From NCBI GenBank assembly GCA_947624015.1, contig CANQIA010000002.1, forward strand, positions 62,001 through 126,000: DNA of 64,000 bases, in the 5' to 3' direction. This DNA comes from an uncultured Clostridia bacterium. Lineage in GTDB: Bacteria; Bacillota; Clostridia; Lachnospirales; CAG-274. Of this stretch, positions 45,944 through 55,172 are shown piece by piece (the first letter of the stretch is position 1; each line of letters begins with the position of its first letter). Below the pieces are notes generated by a model. It was not told where the DNA came from, did no database searches, and was given only the letters and a program-made list of their open reading frames with translations. The translations under genes were made by a program, and so were the position numbers.

Positions 45944-47180
45944 TTTCATTACCTGCCATAAATTTTTCTATGTCCTCAGCTTTTTTTATAATATCCGCCG
46001 AAAGCACAACACAGCCGCTGTCTGTTACCATTACATCGTCTTCTATCCTTATGCCTATATTCTCTTGTTCAATATAAAGCCCCGGTTCTACGGTAAATAC
46101 CATTCCCTTTCTTATAAGTCCCTCTTTTCTCCTGCCTATGTCATGAGTTTCAAGTCCCAAGGAGTGGCTTACGCTGTGGTAATAATATCTGCTTACCTCC
46201 TCATCCGAAGAAATAAGACCTATCTCCTTTAATTTTACAGCATAATATTTTTTAAGTATCTCGTTGAGCTTTTTAAACTCTATACCGGGCCTTATGGAAT
46301 CTATTACAAGCTGCTGTCCCTCCAGCACGATATCGTATATGCGCCTTTGGGCAGGGGTAAATTTGCCGCTTACGGGAAATGTTCTGGTAATGTCGCCGTT
46401 ATAGTATCCGTACTGAGCGCCTACGTCGCAAAGCACAAGGTCGTTCTCTTTTGTTTGGCAGTTGTTTTCGGAATAGTGAAGCACGGTGCCGTTGTGACCC
46501 GATGCAACTATGGACTTAAAGGCAAGATCTCTTACCCCCTGTCTTTTAAGCTCATAATCAAAGCAGGCTTCTATCTCATATTCATACATACCCGATCTAG
46601 CCCTTTTCATCATGGCATATATACCGTCTTTTGTAATGGATATTGCCTTTTTGATATATTCTATCTCCGTATCTTCCTTTATGATACGCATTTCCCCAAG
46701 CGCATCGTGTATATTTGCAATATCGTAGCTTCTTCCGAGAGCGTCGTATTCAGCCTCGGGCAGACCCTCCGGGGTCTTTTCGTTATCCTCGATATCCATA
46801 TATATCTTATTTATGCCGTTTTTATGCACAATACCTTCAAGTATATCCTTAAACTCGTTGTTATATCCTATATTTTCGATACCGCTTATTTTTGTGATCT
46901 CATCGGGAAGCATGGCTGCCCCTGTCCACTTTGCCTTTACTTCGTCATAGGGTTCGGCAAGCAATATGTCCCCGACGCCCTTATCGGTCATATACATTAT
47001 ATATATCATATCCTGTCTGTCAAGACCCGTCATATAATAAAAATTGCGCAAGGGCGTGAATATATAGCTTTCGTCTCCCAGCTTCTTCGGCGCCCTGCCG
47101 CTGAAAAGCACTGCCATTTCCCCTTTATTCAATATATTGCTTAGTTTTTTTCTGTTATTTTCAAAAAAATTGGGATCCAT
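45924..47180 (-). CDS. pepP: Xaa-Pro aminopeptidase (M24B)
   Basis: A 418-residue aminopeptidase P. An N-terminal creatinase-like domain (1-170) has LFSGRAPKKLGDESYIFTP and FYYMTGLDRQD. The C-terminal pita-bread domain keeps the five metal ligands: LCDVGAQYGYYNGDITRTFP (two Asp), SLGLETHD (His), FTVEPGLYI (Glu) and GIRIEDDV (Glu). It removes an N-terminal residue before Pro from peptides in the cytoplasm. It sits in an operon with map and DUF2161. Confidence 0.95.
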   Translation of the reverse strand: MDPNFFENNRKKLSNILNKGEMAVLFSGRAPKKLGDESYIFTPLRNFYYMTGLDRQDMIYIMYMTDKGVGDILLAEPYDEVKAKWTGAAMLPDEITKISGIENIGYNNEFKDILEGIVHKNGINKIYMDIEDNEKTPEGLPEAEYDALGRSYDIANIHDALGEMRIIKEDTEIEYIKKAISITKDGIYAMMKRARSGMYEYEIEACFDYELKRQGVRDLAFKSIVASGHNGTVLHYSENNCQTKENDLVLCDVGAQYGYYNGDITRTFPVSGKFTPAQRRIYDIVLEGQQLVIDSIRPGIEFKKLNEILKKYYAVKLKEIGLISSDEEVSRYYYHSVSHSLGLETHDIGRRKEGLIRKGMVFTVEPGLYIEQENIGIRIEDDVMVTDSGCVVLSADIIKKAEDIEKFMAGNENDTKRN

Positions 47181-47200
47181 AATATCACTCCGATCATTTT

Positions 47201-47422
47201 CTATAAACGATTATAAACTTTTTTTACATTTTTTTCAACACTATTAATAAAATCCTTCAACCTGAATTTGATCTCTATATTTTCAATACGGGAATAGTCC
47301 TCGGATGTAATATGGTTGCCTTCATTGTCTATTGAAAGAGCCGTTACCGCCAGCCAGTTCTTGGACTGAGCGCCCTGAACCGCCGTTAAACAAAGTATTG
47401 ATATACATAAAAGTTTTTTCAA
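47201..47422 (-). CDS. Small secreted protein, 73 residues, TTG start
   Basis: Unrecognised. A TTG start at 47422 is supported by AGAGGTGATC eight bases upstream. The N-terminus KKLLCISILCLTAVQGAQS looks like a signal peptide, perhaps cleaved after the AQG/AQS region; the mature part of about 53 residues is hydrophilic with SIDNEGNHITSEDYSRIE. It lies 20 bases before pepP and heads the pepP-map-ylmC operon. Function unknown. Confidence 0.6.
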   Translation of the reverse strand: MKKLLCISILCLTAVQGAQSKNWLAVTALSIDNEGNHITSEDYSRIENIEIKFRLKDFINSVEKNVKKVYNRL

Positions 47423-47453
47423 TATGATCACCTCTATGTAATTATTGCCCCAA

Positions 47454-47482
47454 ATAAAAAAGGTATTCCTGGGAATACCTTT
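47454..47482 (-). terminator. Terminator of the trkH-dCMP deaminase operon
   Basis: On the minus strand AAAGGTATTC / GAATACCTTT is followed by TTTTATTTGG. It lies directly next to the dispersed hairpin repeat. Confidence 0.85.
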
Positions 47483-47535
47483 GCGTGTCGATAAAATCGA
47501 CACGATTGAAAGAAATGCTTGCATTTCTTTCAATT
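47483..47535. repeat. Dispersed double-hairpin repeat, copy 1
   Basis: Two adjacent hairpins: GCGTGTCGATAAAATCGACACG, then TTGAAAGAAATGCTT joined to GCATTTCTTTCAATT. A very similar pair lies at 58697-58753. In both places a terminator hairpin precedes it on the plus strand. It ends exactly at the stop codon of the dCMP deaminase gene. Confidence 0.8.
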
Positions 47536-47984
47536 CAATTATTAAATATCTCAAATTTAATGCCGCTTTCCTCCATCATTTTCCTGCCCATTTCATCAGG
47601 ATAGTATTCCTTGGCAACAACTCTTGCTATACCGGCATTTATTATCTGCTTTGTACACATGGTACAGGGGCTTGCGGTCACATAGAGGGTACCGCCCTTA
47701 CAGCTTACGCCGTTTACGGCGCATTGTATTATAGCGTTGTTTTCCGCATGTACCGCTCTGCACAGCTCATGCCGTTCTCCGCTCGGTATTCCCAAGGTCT
47801 CTCTTAAGCATTCTTTAAGATCGCAGCAGTTGTCAAGCCCCTTGGGCGCCCCGTTATAGCCTGTGGACAAAAGCTGATTGTCCTTTACGATAACTGCGCC
47901 TACCCGACGTCTTAAACAGGTAGAGCGTTTGCTTGCCAGCTCTGCCATACTCATAAAATATTCGTCCCAGCTTATTCTGTCCAT
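47535..47984 (-). CDS. dCMP deaminase (ComEB-like)
   Basis: A 149-residue zinc deaminase. Zinc and catalysis: HAENNAIIQ (His and Glu) and SPCTMCTKQI (two Cys). RISWDEYFMSMAELASKRSTC at the N-terminus and GYNGAPKGL are typical of dCMP deaminases such as ComEB. It makes dUMP for thymidylate synthesis. It follows the methyltransferase gene by 4 bases and is the last gene of the trkH operon. Confidence 0.93.
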   Translation of the reverse strand: MDRISWDEYFMSMAELASKRSTCLRRRVGAVIVKDNQLLSTGYNGAPKGLDNCCDLKECLRETLGIPSGERHELCRAVHAENNAIIQCAVNGVSCKGGTLYVTASPCTMCTKQIINAGIARVVAKEYYPDEMGRKMMEESGIKFEIFNN

Positions 47985-47988
47985 AAAA

Positions 47989-48720
47989 TCACATCCTCTG
48001 TCTTACTGCCTCATATATCATAATTGCTGCGGCTACGCCTGCATTCATGCTTTCCGCCTTTCCCGGCATCGGTATCTTTACCAAAGCGTCTGCCCTTTCT
48101 GCCAGTCTGTCCGTTATGCCCTTTGCCTCATTGCCTATTATTATTGCCAGGCTCTTTGTCATATCTATTTCATAGGGCGTTTTGTTACCCTTTAAATGAG
48201 CGGCTACGGATAGGGCATCTGTTTCGTCCAAAAGCCTATGGATATCCACATCCCTGTATATGGGAATGTGAAATACAGAACCCATAGTTGAGCGCACCGT
48301 CTTAGGGTTATAAACGTCCACGCAGCCCTTTGAAAGAAAGATCCCGTCTGCTCCCGCAGCATCGGCAGTCCTTATGATCGTACCCATATTGCCGGGATCC
48401 TGTACATTCTCAAGCAATATGTAAAGAGGCGTTTTATTTTCGGCTGTATGGTCATATTCCATTATACGGCATACTGCCAATATGCCCTGTGGATTAACGG
48501 TATCGCTTATCTTTTCATAGAGCCTGTCATCTACACGGTAGTTCGGCTCTATATCTCCCTTATAACTCAGAGAAGCAACGGTATAGTATATATGTCCCTT
48601 TGCCTCCTTTACAAGCCTTTCCCCTTCTGCAATAAAGAGTCTTAGCTTTTCTCTGTTTTTTTTCAGTTTAAGGGAGTTTATTTCTTTTATTATCCTGTTG
48701 TTTTCACTTTGTATAAACAT
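47989..48720 (-). CDS. TrmH/SpoU-family RNA 2'-O-methyltransferase
   Basis: A 243-residue SPOUT enzyme. An N-terminal L7Ae-like substrate-binding part (KINSLKLKKNREKLRLFIAEGERL style) is followed by the knotted SAM domain with ENVQDPGNMGTIIRTADAAGADG, IIGNEAKGI and IPMPGKAESMNAGVAAAI, the three SPOUT motifs. It modifies rRNA or tRNA; RlmB-like 23S modification is possible but the target is not fixed. It overlaps trkA by one base (TGATG). Confidence 0.93.
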   Translation of the reverse strand: MFIQSENNRIIKEINSLKLKKNREKLRLFIAEGERLVKEAKGHIYYTVASLSYKGDIEPNYRVDDRLYEKISDTVNPQGILAVCRIMEYDHTAENKTPLYILLENVQDPGNMGTIIRTADAAGADGIFLSKGCVDVYNPKTVRSTMGSVFHIPIYRDVDIHRLLDETDALSVAAHLKGNKTPYEIDMTKSLAIIIGNEAKGITDRLAERADALVKIPMPGKAESMNAGVAAAIMIYEAVRQRM

Positions 48721-49397
48721 CAGTCAAGTTCCTTTATCTGATTGTTTTCGCCTATTACGGTAAGTATATCGTCTCTTTTTATAAGTGTCTGAGGAGACGG
48801 AGATACCATATAGTCGTTTCCTCTCTTTATGGCTATTATGCTTATTCCGTACTTGGCTCTGAAATTGTTCTCGATAAGATTTTTGTCCCACCATTCACGC
48901 CTTGAGGCTATCTGAGCTATAACAAACTTATCGGAGAATGTAAGATAATCCAGTATATTGGTGTGTACAAGATTTACGGCAAGTTTTGTGCCCGTGTCTA
49001 TTTCAGGCATTACTACCTTTGTAACGCCTATTTTTTCAAGTACCATTTTCTGATGATTGTTTTTCGCCTTGGCTATTACCATAGGCACGCCTGCCTCTAT
49101 GGCATGCATAGCCGCCATAATGGTGGCTTCCAGATTATCGCTTATGGCTATTACGACGCAGTCGTAATTTTCAAATCCTACGCTCTGCATTGCACTGTCA
49201 TTTGTAACATCCAACTGCATAACGTCTGTGGCATATGCTTCAAACTCCTTTACAAGAGCCATATTCTTGTCGCAACAAAGCACATCGCAGCCGTTGTCTA
49301 TGAGCGTGGCGGCAATGGAGCGTCCAAACTGTCCCAAGCCTATTACCGCAAACTGTTTATTTTCCTTTACCTTATTTACCTTTGTCATGTTATCCAC
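48720..49397 (-). CDS. trkA: TrkA/KtrA-family potassium uptake regulator
   Basis: A 225-residue cytoplasmic gating subunit. The RCK-N domain has a nucleotide-binding fold (FAVIGLGQFGRSIAATL), with an acidic residue after the second strand in CCDKN; an RCK-C domain occupies the last 80 residues. It binds ATP/ADP or NAD(H), or cyclic di-AMP through RCK-C, and gates the TrkH/KtrB pore encoded 3 bases upstream. Confidence 0.95.
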   Translation of the reverse strand: MDNMTKVNKVKENKQFAVIGLGQFGRSIAATLIDNGCDVLCCDKNMALVKEFEAYATDVMQLDVTNDSAMQSVGFENYDCVVIAISDNLEATIMAAMHAIEAGVPMVIAKAKNNHQKMVLEKIGVTKVVMPEIDTGTKLAVNLVHTNILDYLTFSDKFVIAQIASRREWWDKNLIENNFRAKYGISIIAIKRGNDYMVSPSPQTLIKRDDILTVIGENNQIKELD

Positions 49398-49400
49398 TCC

Positions 49401-50789
49401 TTAACCCACCAGTATATTGCCTTCGGGATACTGTATTTCTCTCTTTTTGCCGTTTACCGTAAATATCATAGCCATGGTAATGGGTCCTATTTTGCCTATA
49501 TACATACAAAGTATAATTATCATCTTTCCGATATTGGAAAGATATGGAGTTATCCCCGTAGTAACGCCTACGGTACCCATAGCGGAAAATACCTCGTAAA
49601 ACAGATCCATACCGTCATGGAGAAACTGTGAATTTCTCTCTGCCGCCGACAGAAGCATTACAGCCACAAGCTCCAGAAATAGCATCATCATTATTACGGA
49701 CAGCGACTTTCTTATGGTCTTAAATGAAATACTTCTCTTAAACACAACCACCTCGTCTTCGCCCTTAAGCATAGTGAATACCGAAAACAGTACCACCGCA
49801 ACGGTCACCGTCTTTGCGCCGCCTGCCGTAGAGGCGGGAGAGCCTCCTATAAACATAAGTATAAGAGATATGAGCTTGGAGCCGTAAGTCATGCCTTTCT
49901 GAGATATGGAGTAATAGCCTGCCGTTCTCAGTGTAACGGACTGGAAAAAGCTTGCCAGTATTTTATGGGGCATCGTCATATTTCCTATGGTCTGAGGATT
50001 GTTGTACTCGCATATAAATATTGCCAACGCTCCCGATACAACAAGAAACAAAGTGAAGCTCAAGGCGATCTTGGAATGGAGCCTCAGATTTTTAAGGCAT
50101 ATCCTGAGTCTGAATTTCTTGATAAGCTTATTTTTAAGCATAAGATAGAGATCCAATACTACGGGAAATCCTATGCCCCCTGTGATTATAAGCAGCATTA
50201 TCGTAATATTTACAACATAGTTCCCCGAAAACTCCACAAGAGAGTTTTCGCCTATAAGATCAAAGCCTGCGTTACAAAAAGCCGATATGGAATGAAATAC
50301 CGAATAGAATAATCCTTTGTCAAAGCCGTATATCCTTACAAACTGTGTTGCAAGAAGAAAAGCGCCTATGCCCTCGGCTATAAATGTAAACTTTATCATG
50401 GACACCATAAAGGCTGCCATACCGGTACCCTCGTAAAGATTATAGGACTCCTTTATTACAAGCCTGTTTCTGAGAGTTATCCTTTTTCCCAGCACAAGGA
50501 ATGTCAGTGTAACAAAGGTCATAAAGCCCAGACCGCCTATTTGGAAAAGTCCCATTATGACCACTTTGCCAAAAAGGGACCAATGCTCGACGGTAACAAC
50601 AGGCGTAAGCCCCGTAATGCAGGTAGCGGATGTAGCCACAAAAAGAGCGTCTATAAATGCCGTGCCTCTACCGTCGGCAGAGGACACGGGCAATGTCAGA
50701 AGCAGTGTACCCGCTATGATTATTAGCAGAAAACCCATTGCTATTATTTTAGGCGGACTCATATTTTTTAATATTCTAAATAAATTCAT
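49401..50789 (-). CDS. trkH: TrkH/KtrB-family potassium transporter
   Basis: A 462-residue membrane pore with four pore-loop repeats, each with a selectivity Gly: TSATCITGL, SAFCNAGFDL, TLRTAGYYSI and GTVGVTTGI. With the adjacent TrkA it takes up potassium, probably coupled to sodium. I chose ATG at 50789 (AGGTG six bases upstream); a GTG three codons earlier overlaps that site. First gene of a four-gene operon. Confidence 0.95.
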   Translation of the reverse strand: MNLFRILKNMSPPKIIAMGFLLIIIAGTLLLTLPVSSADGRGTAFIDALFVATSATCITGLTPVVTVEHWSLFGKVVIMGLFQIGGLGFMTFVTLTFLVLGKRITLRNRLVIKESYNLYEGTGMAAFMVSMIKFTFIAEGIGAFLLATQFVRIYGFDKGLFYSVFHSISAFCNAGFDLIGENSLVEFSGNYVVNITIMLLIITGGIGFPVVLDLYLMLKNKLIKKFRLRICLKNLRLHSKIALSFTLFLVVSGALAIFICEYNNPQTIGNMTMPHKILASFFQSVTLRTAGYYSISQKGMTYGSKLISLILMFIGGSPASTAGGAKTVTVAVVLFSVFTMLKGEDEVVVFKRSISFKTIRKSLSVIMMMLFLELVAVMLLSAAERNSQFLHDGMDLFYEVFSAMGTVGVTTGITPYLSNIGKMIIILCMYIGKIGPITMAMIFTVNGKKREIQYPEGNILVG

Positions 50790-50834
50790 AAATATCACCT
50801 AAAAAAATGTTGTAAAAAGCCAAAAAAAATGATA

Positions 50835-50863
50835 AAATTAAAAATCATACTCAAATTTTTCAA
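50835..50863 (-). promoter_or_regulatory. Possible SigA promoter of the trkH operon
   Basis: On the minus strand: TTGAAA, 17 bases, TAATTT; about 45 bases before the ATG. Confidence 0.5.
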
Positions 50864-50922
50864 TATATATATAAGTATACACAAAACTGACAGCTTTTTC
50901 AAGTAAAAATCGAGGTGATAAT

Positions 50923-52014
50923 ATGTCAGGCTCAATATATGGAAATATATTCAGGATAAGCACTTGGGGAGAATCCCACGGCAAAGCCTTAGGCGTAGTG
51001 ATAGACGGCTGTCCCGCAGGCATATCTCTTAAGGAAAGAGATATACAAAAGGAAATGGACAGGCGCAAGCCCGGTTCCACCAAATACGGTACTCAGCGCA
51101 AGGAGGGCGACAAGATAGAGATACTTTCCGGCGTTTTCGAGGGCAAGACCACAGGCACTCCCATATCATTGATACTGTATAACCGGGATCAGCGATCCGG
51201 AGATTATTCTCACATACAGAACATATTCAGACCCGGGCATGCCGATATGGGCTTTGAAAACAAATACGGCATAAGGGATTACAGAGGCGGCGGACGTTCC
51301 TCCGGCAGGGAAACGGCTGCAAGGGTCGCCGCAGGCGCCGTAGCCAAAAAGTTTTTAAGAGAGCTTGGAGTAAAGATAAACGCCTACACGCTTTCCATAG
51401 GTAATGTAAAAGCGGAGAGCATAAATTTGGAACAGTGCAAAGAAAATCCTCTGTATATGCCTGACAATCAAGCGGCAAAAAAGGCTTCTGAGCTGCTGAA
51501 CAGCGCCATAGCTGAAAGAGATTCTTTAGGCGGTATAATAGAGTGCAGGACAAAGGGTCTGCCCATAGGTATAGGCGAGCCTGTATTTGATAAGCTTGAC
51601 GCCTCTGTTGCCAAGGCAATTACATCCATAGGCGCAGTAAAGGGCATAGAATTCGGCGACGGTTTCAATGCGGCTCTTTCAAAGGGTTCCGTAAATAACG
51701 ACGATTTCTACATGAGAAGCGGCAAGATAAGAAAGCATACCAATCATTCGGGCGGTGTGCTGGGAGGTCTTTCCGACGGCGCAGAGCTGATATTCAGAGC
51801 AGCCTTCAAGCCTACCCCGTCTATTTCCCAGGTACAAAAGACCATAACAAACTCGGGAGAAAGCACGGAAATAGTGATCAAGGGAAGACACGATCCCATA
51901 GTGGTGCCAAGAGCAGTTGTGGTGGTAGAGGCAATGACAGCCATTACGCTTGCCGACCTTATGCTTGTAAATATGGCGTCTAAAATAGATAATATAAAGA
52001 AATTTTATTCATAA
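50923..52014 (+). CDS. aroC: Chorismate synthase
   Basis: A 363-residue FMN-dependent enzyme converting EPSP to chorismate, the last shikimate step. Signatures: GESHGKALGVVIDGCPAGI (His), the flavin-site RDYRGGGRSSGRETAARVAAGA, and RHDPIVVPRAVVVVEAM near the end. Full length. It is followed 18 bases later by lysA, forming a small amino-acid operon. Confidence 0.97.
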   Translation: MSGSIYGNIFRISTWGESHGKALGVVIDGCPAGISLKERDIQKEMDRRKPGSTKYGTQRKEGDKIEILSGVFEGKTTGTPISLILYNRDQRSGDYSHIQNIFRPGHADMGFENKYGIRDYRGGGRSSGRETAARVAAGAVAKKFLRELGVKINAYTLSIGNVKAESINLEQCKENPLYMPDNQAAKKASELLNSAIAERDSLGGIIECRTKGLPIGIGEPVFDKLDASVAKAITSIGAVKGIEFGDGFNAALSKGSVNNDDFYMRSGKIRKHTNHSGGVLGGLSDGAELIFRAAFKPTPSISQVQKTITNSGESTEIVIKGRHDPIVVPRAVVVVEAMTAITLADLMLVNMASKIDNIKKFYS

Positions 52015-52032
52015 AAAAGGAGAGAGAAACAA

Positions 52033-53283
52033 ATGGAAAAAATGAACTCAAAGGTGACCGATTCGGTAAACTTTTTTATGGGAAACAAGCCCTCTGAGCT
52101 GACAGCCAAATTCGGCAGTCCTCTTTATGTGTATAACGAAAAAATACTGAGGGAAAAATGCAGAGAAATAAAAAACCTTGTAAAATATCCCCATTTCAGC
52201 GTTAATTACTCAGCAAAGGCAAACAGCAACATTGCATTTTTACAAATAGTACGCAGCGAGGGACTTAATGTTGACGCCATGAGTCCCGGCGAAATATATG
52301 CGGAGCTTAAGGCAGGCTTTAAGCCCGAGCAGATATTTTATATAAGCAATAATGTTTCAAAGGAAGAAATGCAATATGCCATTGACCGCAACATTACCAT
52401 AAGCGTAGACTCTCTCTCACAGTTGGAGCAGTACGGTCAGATAAATCCCGGCGGAAAGGTAGCGGCACGCTTCAACGGCGGTATAGGCGCAGGCCATCAC
52501 GAAAAGGTAGTGACGGCAGGCAAAAAAACCAAGTTTGCCATTAATCCCGAAGACATTCCCGTTTTTAAGGAAATACTTGCAAAATACAATCTTAAATTAG
52601 TGGGCATCAATCAGCATATAGGTTCCCTGTTTATGGAAGGGGAAAAATATGTTGAAGGCGTTAAAGCCATACTTCATATAGCAAAGGAATTTAAGGATCT
52701 GGAATTTGTGGATCTGGGCGGCGGCTTCGGTATACCCTATGAAAAGTTAAACGATCAGCCAAGACTTGATCTTGAAAGCTTAGGCAAACGTCTTGACAGT
52801 GTATTCAACGAATTCACTGCCGAATACGGCAAGGAAATAACATTTAAGGTAGAACCGGGCAGATATATTTCAGCCGAGTGTTCTGTACTCTTAGGCACGG
52901 TACATGCCATAAAGTACAACCACGAGGATAAATATGCCGGAACGGACATAGGCTTTAATGTGCTTCAAAGACCTATTATGTATGATTCACACCATGATAT
53001 AGAAGTCTATAACGGCAGTGAGGACACCGAGGATATAACCGTTGTGGGAAATATATGCGAATCGGGAGATATAATCGCAAAACACAGGATACTTCCGAAA
53101 ATGCAAATAGGCGATACCATAGGCGTACTTGACGCAGGCGCCTACGGTCATGTAATGTCCTCTAACTACAATAACAGGCTCCGCCCTGCCGAGGTACTCA
53201 TAAGAGAAAACGGCGAGGCTGTGCTTATAAGACAAAGAGATACTCTTGAAGATCTTACAAGACATATGATACCCATAGAATAA
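52033..53283 (+). CDS. lysA: Diaminopimelate decarboxylase
   Basis: A 416-residue fold-III PLP enzyme making lysine from meso-diaminopimelate. The PLP Lys lies in VNYSAKANSN; further sites are HIGSLFMEG, DLGGGFGIPYEKL, EPGRYISAECS (phosphate and substrate Arg) and GNICESGDIIAK (active-site Cys across the dimer). Diaminopimelate-specific length. AAGGAGAGAG precedes its ATG. Confidence 0.95.
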   Translation: MEKMNSKVTDSVNFFMGNKPSELTAKFGSPLYVYNEKILREKCREIKNLVKYPHFSVNYSAKANSNIAFLQIVRSEGLNVDAMSPGEIYAELKAGFKPEQIFYISNNVSKEEMQYAIDRNITISVDSLSQLEQYGQINPGGKVAARFNGGIGAGHHEKVVTAGKKTKFAINPEDIPVFKEILAKYNLKLVGINQHIGSLFMEGEKYVEGVKAILHIAKEFKDLEFVDLGGGFGIPYEKLNDQPRLDLESLGKRLDSVFNEFTAEYGKEITFKVEPGRYISAECSVLLGTVHAIKYNHEDKYAGTDIGFNVLQRPIMYDSHHDIEVYNGSEDTEDITVVGNICESGDIIAKHRILPKMQIGDTIGVLDAGAYGHVMSSNYNNRLRPAEVLIRENGEAVLIRQRDTLEDLTRHMIPIE

Positions 53284-53291
53284 TAACAAAC

Positions 53292-53350
53292 AAAAGGGAC
53301 TGCTGCGATATGTTCTCATTAAATAGAGCATATCGGTCAAGTCCCTTTTT
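53292..53350 (+). terminator. Terminator of aroC-lysA
   Basis: A long stem, AAAAGGGACT with CGATATG / CATATCG and AGTCCCTTTTT. The run of A on the left may let it act in the opposite direction on the aldo/keto reductase gene. Confidence 0.85.
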
Positions 53351-53359
53351 GCTTTATAT

Positions 53360-54484
53360 TTATTCCAGATTATCGGCGCATTCTCTAAGCCTTTCAATAA
53401 CATTTATCTGCTGAGGACAAGCGCTTTCACACTGACCGCAGGCGATACAGTCGGATGCCTTTCCTCCGTTTATTACCGCCTCAGAATACATCTGTCTGCC
53501 CTTTTCAAGCTGACCCCATACTATCTGCTGATTACGGGCGGCAAATATTTCGGGTATGGCTATATTCTGCGGACAGCCTGCCGTACAGTAATGACAGGCG
53601 GTACAGGGTATGGACCTTATATTTCCCATTATCTCCTGCGCCTTATGTATAGCCTTTTGTTCCTCTGAGTCAAGAGGCTTAAAGTCCTTCATATAGGAAA
53701 TATTGTCCTTCATCTGTTCTATGTTGGACATACCCGAAAGCACAGTTATTATGCCTTCCAAAGATGCGGCATACCTTATTGCCCAGGAAGCCACAGACGC
53801 CGAAGCATCTACATCATTAAAGGCATCAAGCACTGCCTTTGGCGGAGCGGCAAGAGCGCCGCCCTTTACAGGCTCCATTACAACAATGCTTTTGCCATGC
53901 TTTCTTGCTACCTCATAATTGGCTCTGGCAGTAACATCGGGATTTTCCCAATCGGCATAATTGAGCTGTAGCTGTACAAATTCCGCATCGGGATGAGCGC
54001 TAAGCAATTCGTCAAGTATATCGGGAGTGGCATGAAAGGAAAATCCCCAATGCTTTATAAGTCCCTTGCTTTTCTGCTCCTTTACAAAATCCCATATATG
54101 GTATCTGTCGTATGTCTTATAATTTCCTGCCTGAAGGGCGTGAAGGAGATAGTAGTCAAAATATCCCGCTCCCGTTCTCTCAAGGCTCGTAAAGAACTGC
54201 TGTTTTGCGCTCTTTTCGTCATGAGCGCCCATCCATGCGCACAGCTTTGTGGCAAGGGTATAGCTTTCCCTTGGATATCGGTCTACAAGGGCAGCCTTTG
54301 CAGCCAGTTCCGAATCGCCGCCGTCATAAACATAGGCAGTATCAAAATATGTAAGTCCCGCTTCCATAAACAGATCCACCATTTTTTTGACCTGCTCAAT
54401 GTCAATCTTTCCGTTTTTAAGCTTGGGAAGTCGCATTAAGCCAAATCCCAGCTTAGGTACCTTTTCTCCAAAATATTTTTCCAT
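53360..54484 (-). CDS. Aldo/keto reductase with C-terminal 2x[4Fe-4S] ferredoxin domain
   Basis: A 374-residue fusion. The TIM barrel (1-280) has LGFGLMRLP, the catalytic Asp/Tyr in YFDTAYVYDGG, and LATKLCAW with the active-site Lys. The C-terminal part binds two clusters: CTACHYCTAGCPQNI and CIACGQCESACPQQI. This clostridial group probably takes or gives electrons via ferredoxin; the substrate is unknown. It lies downstream of perR but after a terminator. Confidence 0.9.
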   Translation of the reverse strand: MEKYFGEKVPKLGFGLMRLPKLKNGKIDIEQVKKMVDLFMEAGLTYFDTAYVYDGGDSELAAKAALVDRYPRESYTLATKLCAWMGAHDEKSAKQQFFTSLERTGAGYFDYYLLHALQAGNYKTYDRYHIWDFVKEQKSKGLIKHWGFSFHATPDILDELLSAHPDAEFVQLQLNYADWENPDVTARANYEVARKHGKSIVVMEPVKGGALAAPPKAVLDAFNDVDASASVASWAIRYAASLEGIITVLSGMSNIEQMKDNISYMKDFKPLDSEEQKAIHKAQEIMGNIRSIPCTACHYCTAGCPQNIAIPEIFAARNQQIVWGQLEKGRQMYSEAVINGGKASDCIACGQCESACPQQINVIERLRECADNLE

Positions 54485-54552
54485 AGCGCACCTCCTTATA
54501 TGATTATAATTATAAAACTTAAAGCTGACTGTAAGTCAATACCTTTTTGCAT

Positions 54553-54580
54553 AAAAAAAGAGCCTAATCCAGCTCTTTTA
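54553..54580 (-). terminator. Terminator of perR
   Basis: On the minus strand AAAGAGC / GCTCTTT followed by TTTTATGC; it overlaps the end of perR. Confidence 0.8.
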
Positions 54581-55003
54581 ATTTTCGTTATTTCCCCTGC
54601 ACTCCTCACACACGCCGTAAAAATTCATATCCAAGGCAGAGGTCTCAAAACCGAAGCTTGTTTTAAGCTCATATATAACATGCTTAAGGTCAATATCTCC
54701 GTAGTAGTCATACACCCTGTGACACTTTGTGCAAAGAAGATGGGAATGCACATCTTTGTTGGCATCGTAACGATTGCTGTCCTCTCCCAGATTAAATTCT
54801 TTTACAAGATGACAGTCACGAAGTGAAGCCACAGTCTTATATACAGTAGCCAGACTCATGGCAGGATAATCCTCTTTAAGATGATTGTATATGGTCTCAA
54901 CTGTAGGATGCTCGTTTGTGCCTACAAGATAGCTGTATATGGCAAGGCGCTGAGGTGTGACCTTAAGCTTGTTTGCCTTAAGATCTTCAGCCAGCTTGTT
55001 CAT
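54578..55003 (-). CDS. perR: PerR-type peroxide-sensing Fur-family repressor
   Basis: A 141-residue Fur-family regulator. A winged helix (1-80) has VTPQRLAIYSYL and SLATVYKTVASL. Metal sites follow the PerR pattern: NRYDANKDVHSHLLCTKC supplies Asp and two His for the regulatory iron, with a further Asp in GDIDLKH; structural zinc is bound by CTKC and CEEC. Iron-catalysed His oxidation by peroxide would release it from DNA. Its own promoter carries the same ATTATCAATTAAA string as the rubrerythrin promoter, so autoregulation is likely. Confidence 0.88.
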   Translation of the reverse strand: MNKLAEDLKANKLKVTPQRLAIYSYLVGTNEHPTVETIYNHLKEDYPAMSLATVYKTVASLRDCHLVKEFNLGEDSNRYDANKDVHSHLLCTKCHRVYDYYGDIDLKHVIYELKTSFGFETSALDMNFYGVCEECRGNNEN

Positions 55004-55040
55004 AGTAGGACCTCCTCTTTTATTTCCCTAATAAATAACT

Positions 55041-55081
55041 ATTATCAATTAAAGATTAATATAAATTAACGGCAATGTCAA
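55041..55081 (-). promoter_or_regulatory. perR promoter with probable PerR operator
   Basis: On the minus strand: TTGACA (55076-55081), 17 bases, TAATCT (55053-55058). ATTATCAATTAAA (plus strand, 55041-55053) overlaps the transcription start region. Confidence 0.6.
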
Positions 55082-55111
55082 TATTTTTTTTATAAAAAAC
55101 ATCTTATTATG

Positions 55112-55140
55112 TTGTAAATTATTGGCTTTTGTGCTAAGAT
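55112..55140 (+). promoter_or_regulatory. SigA promoter of trmL
   Basis: TTGTAA, 17 bases, TAAGAT; start near 55147. Confidence 0.6.
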
Positions 55141-55172
55141 AGGCTTATAGTACGCAAAAGAGAGTGATAAAT

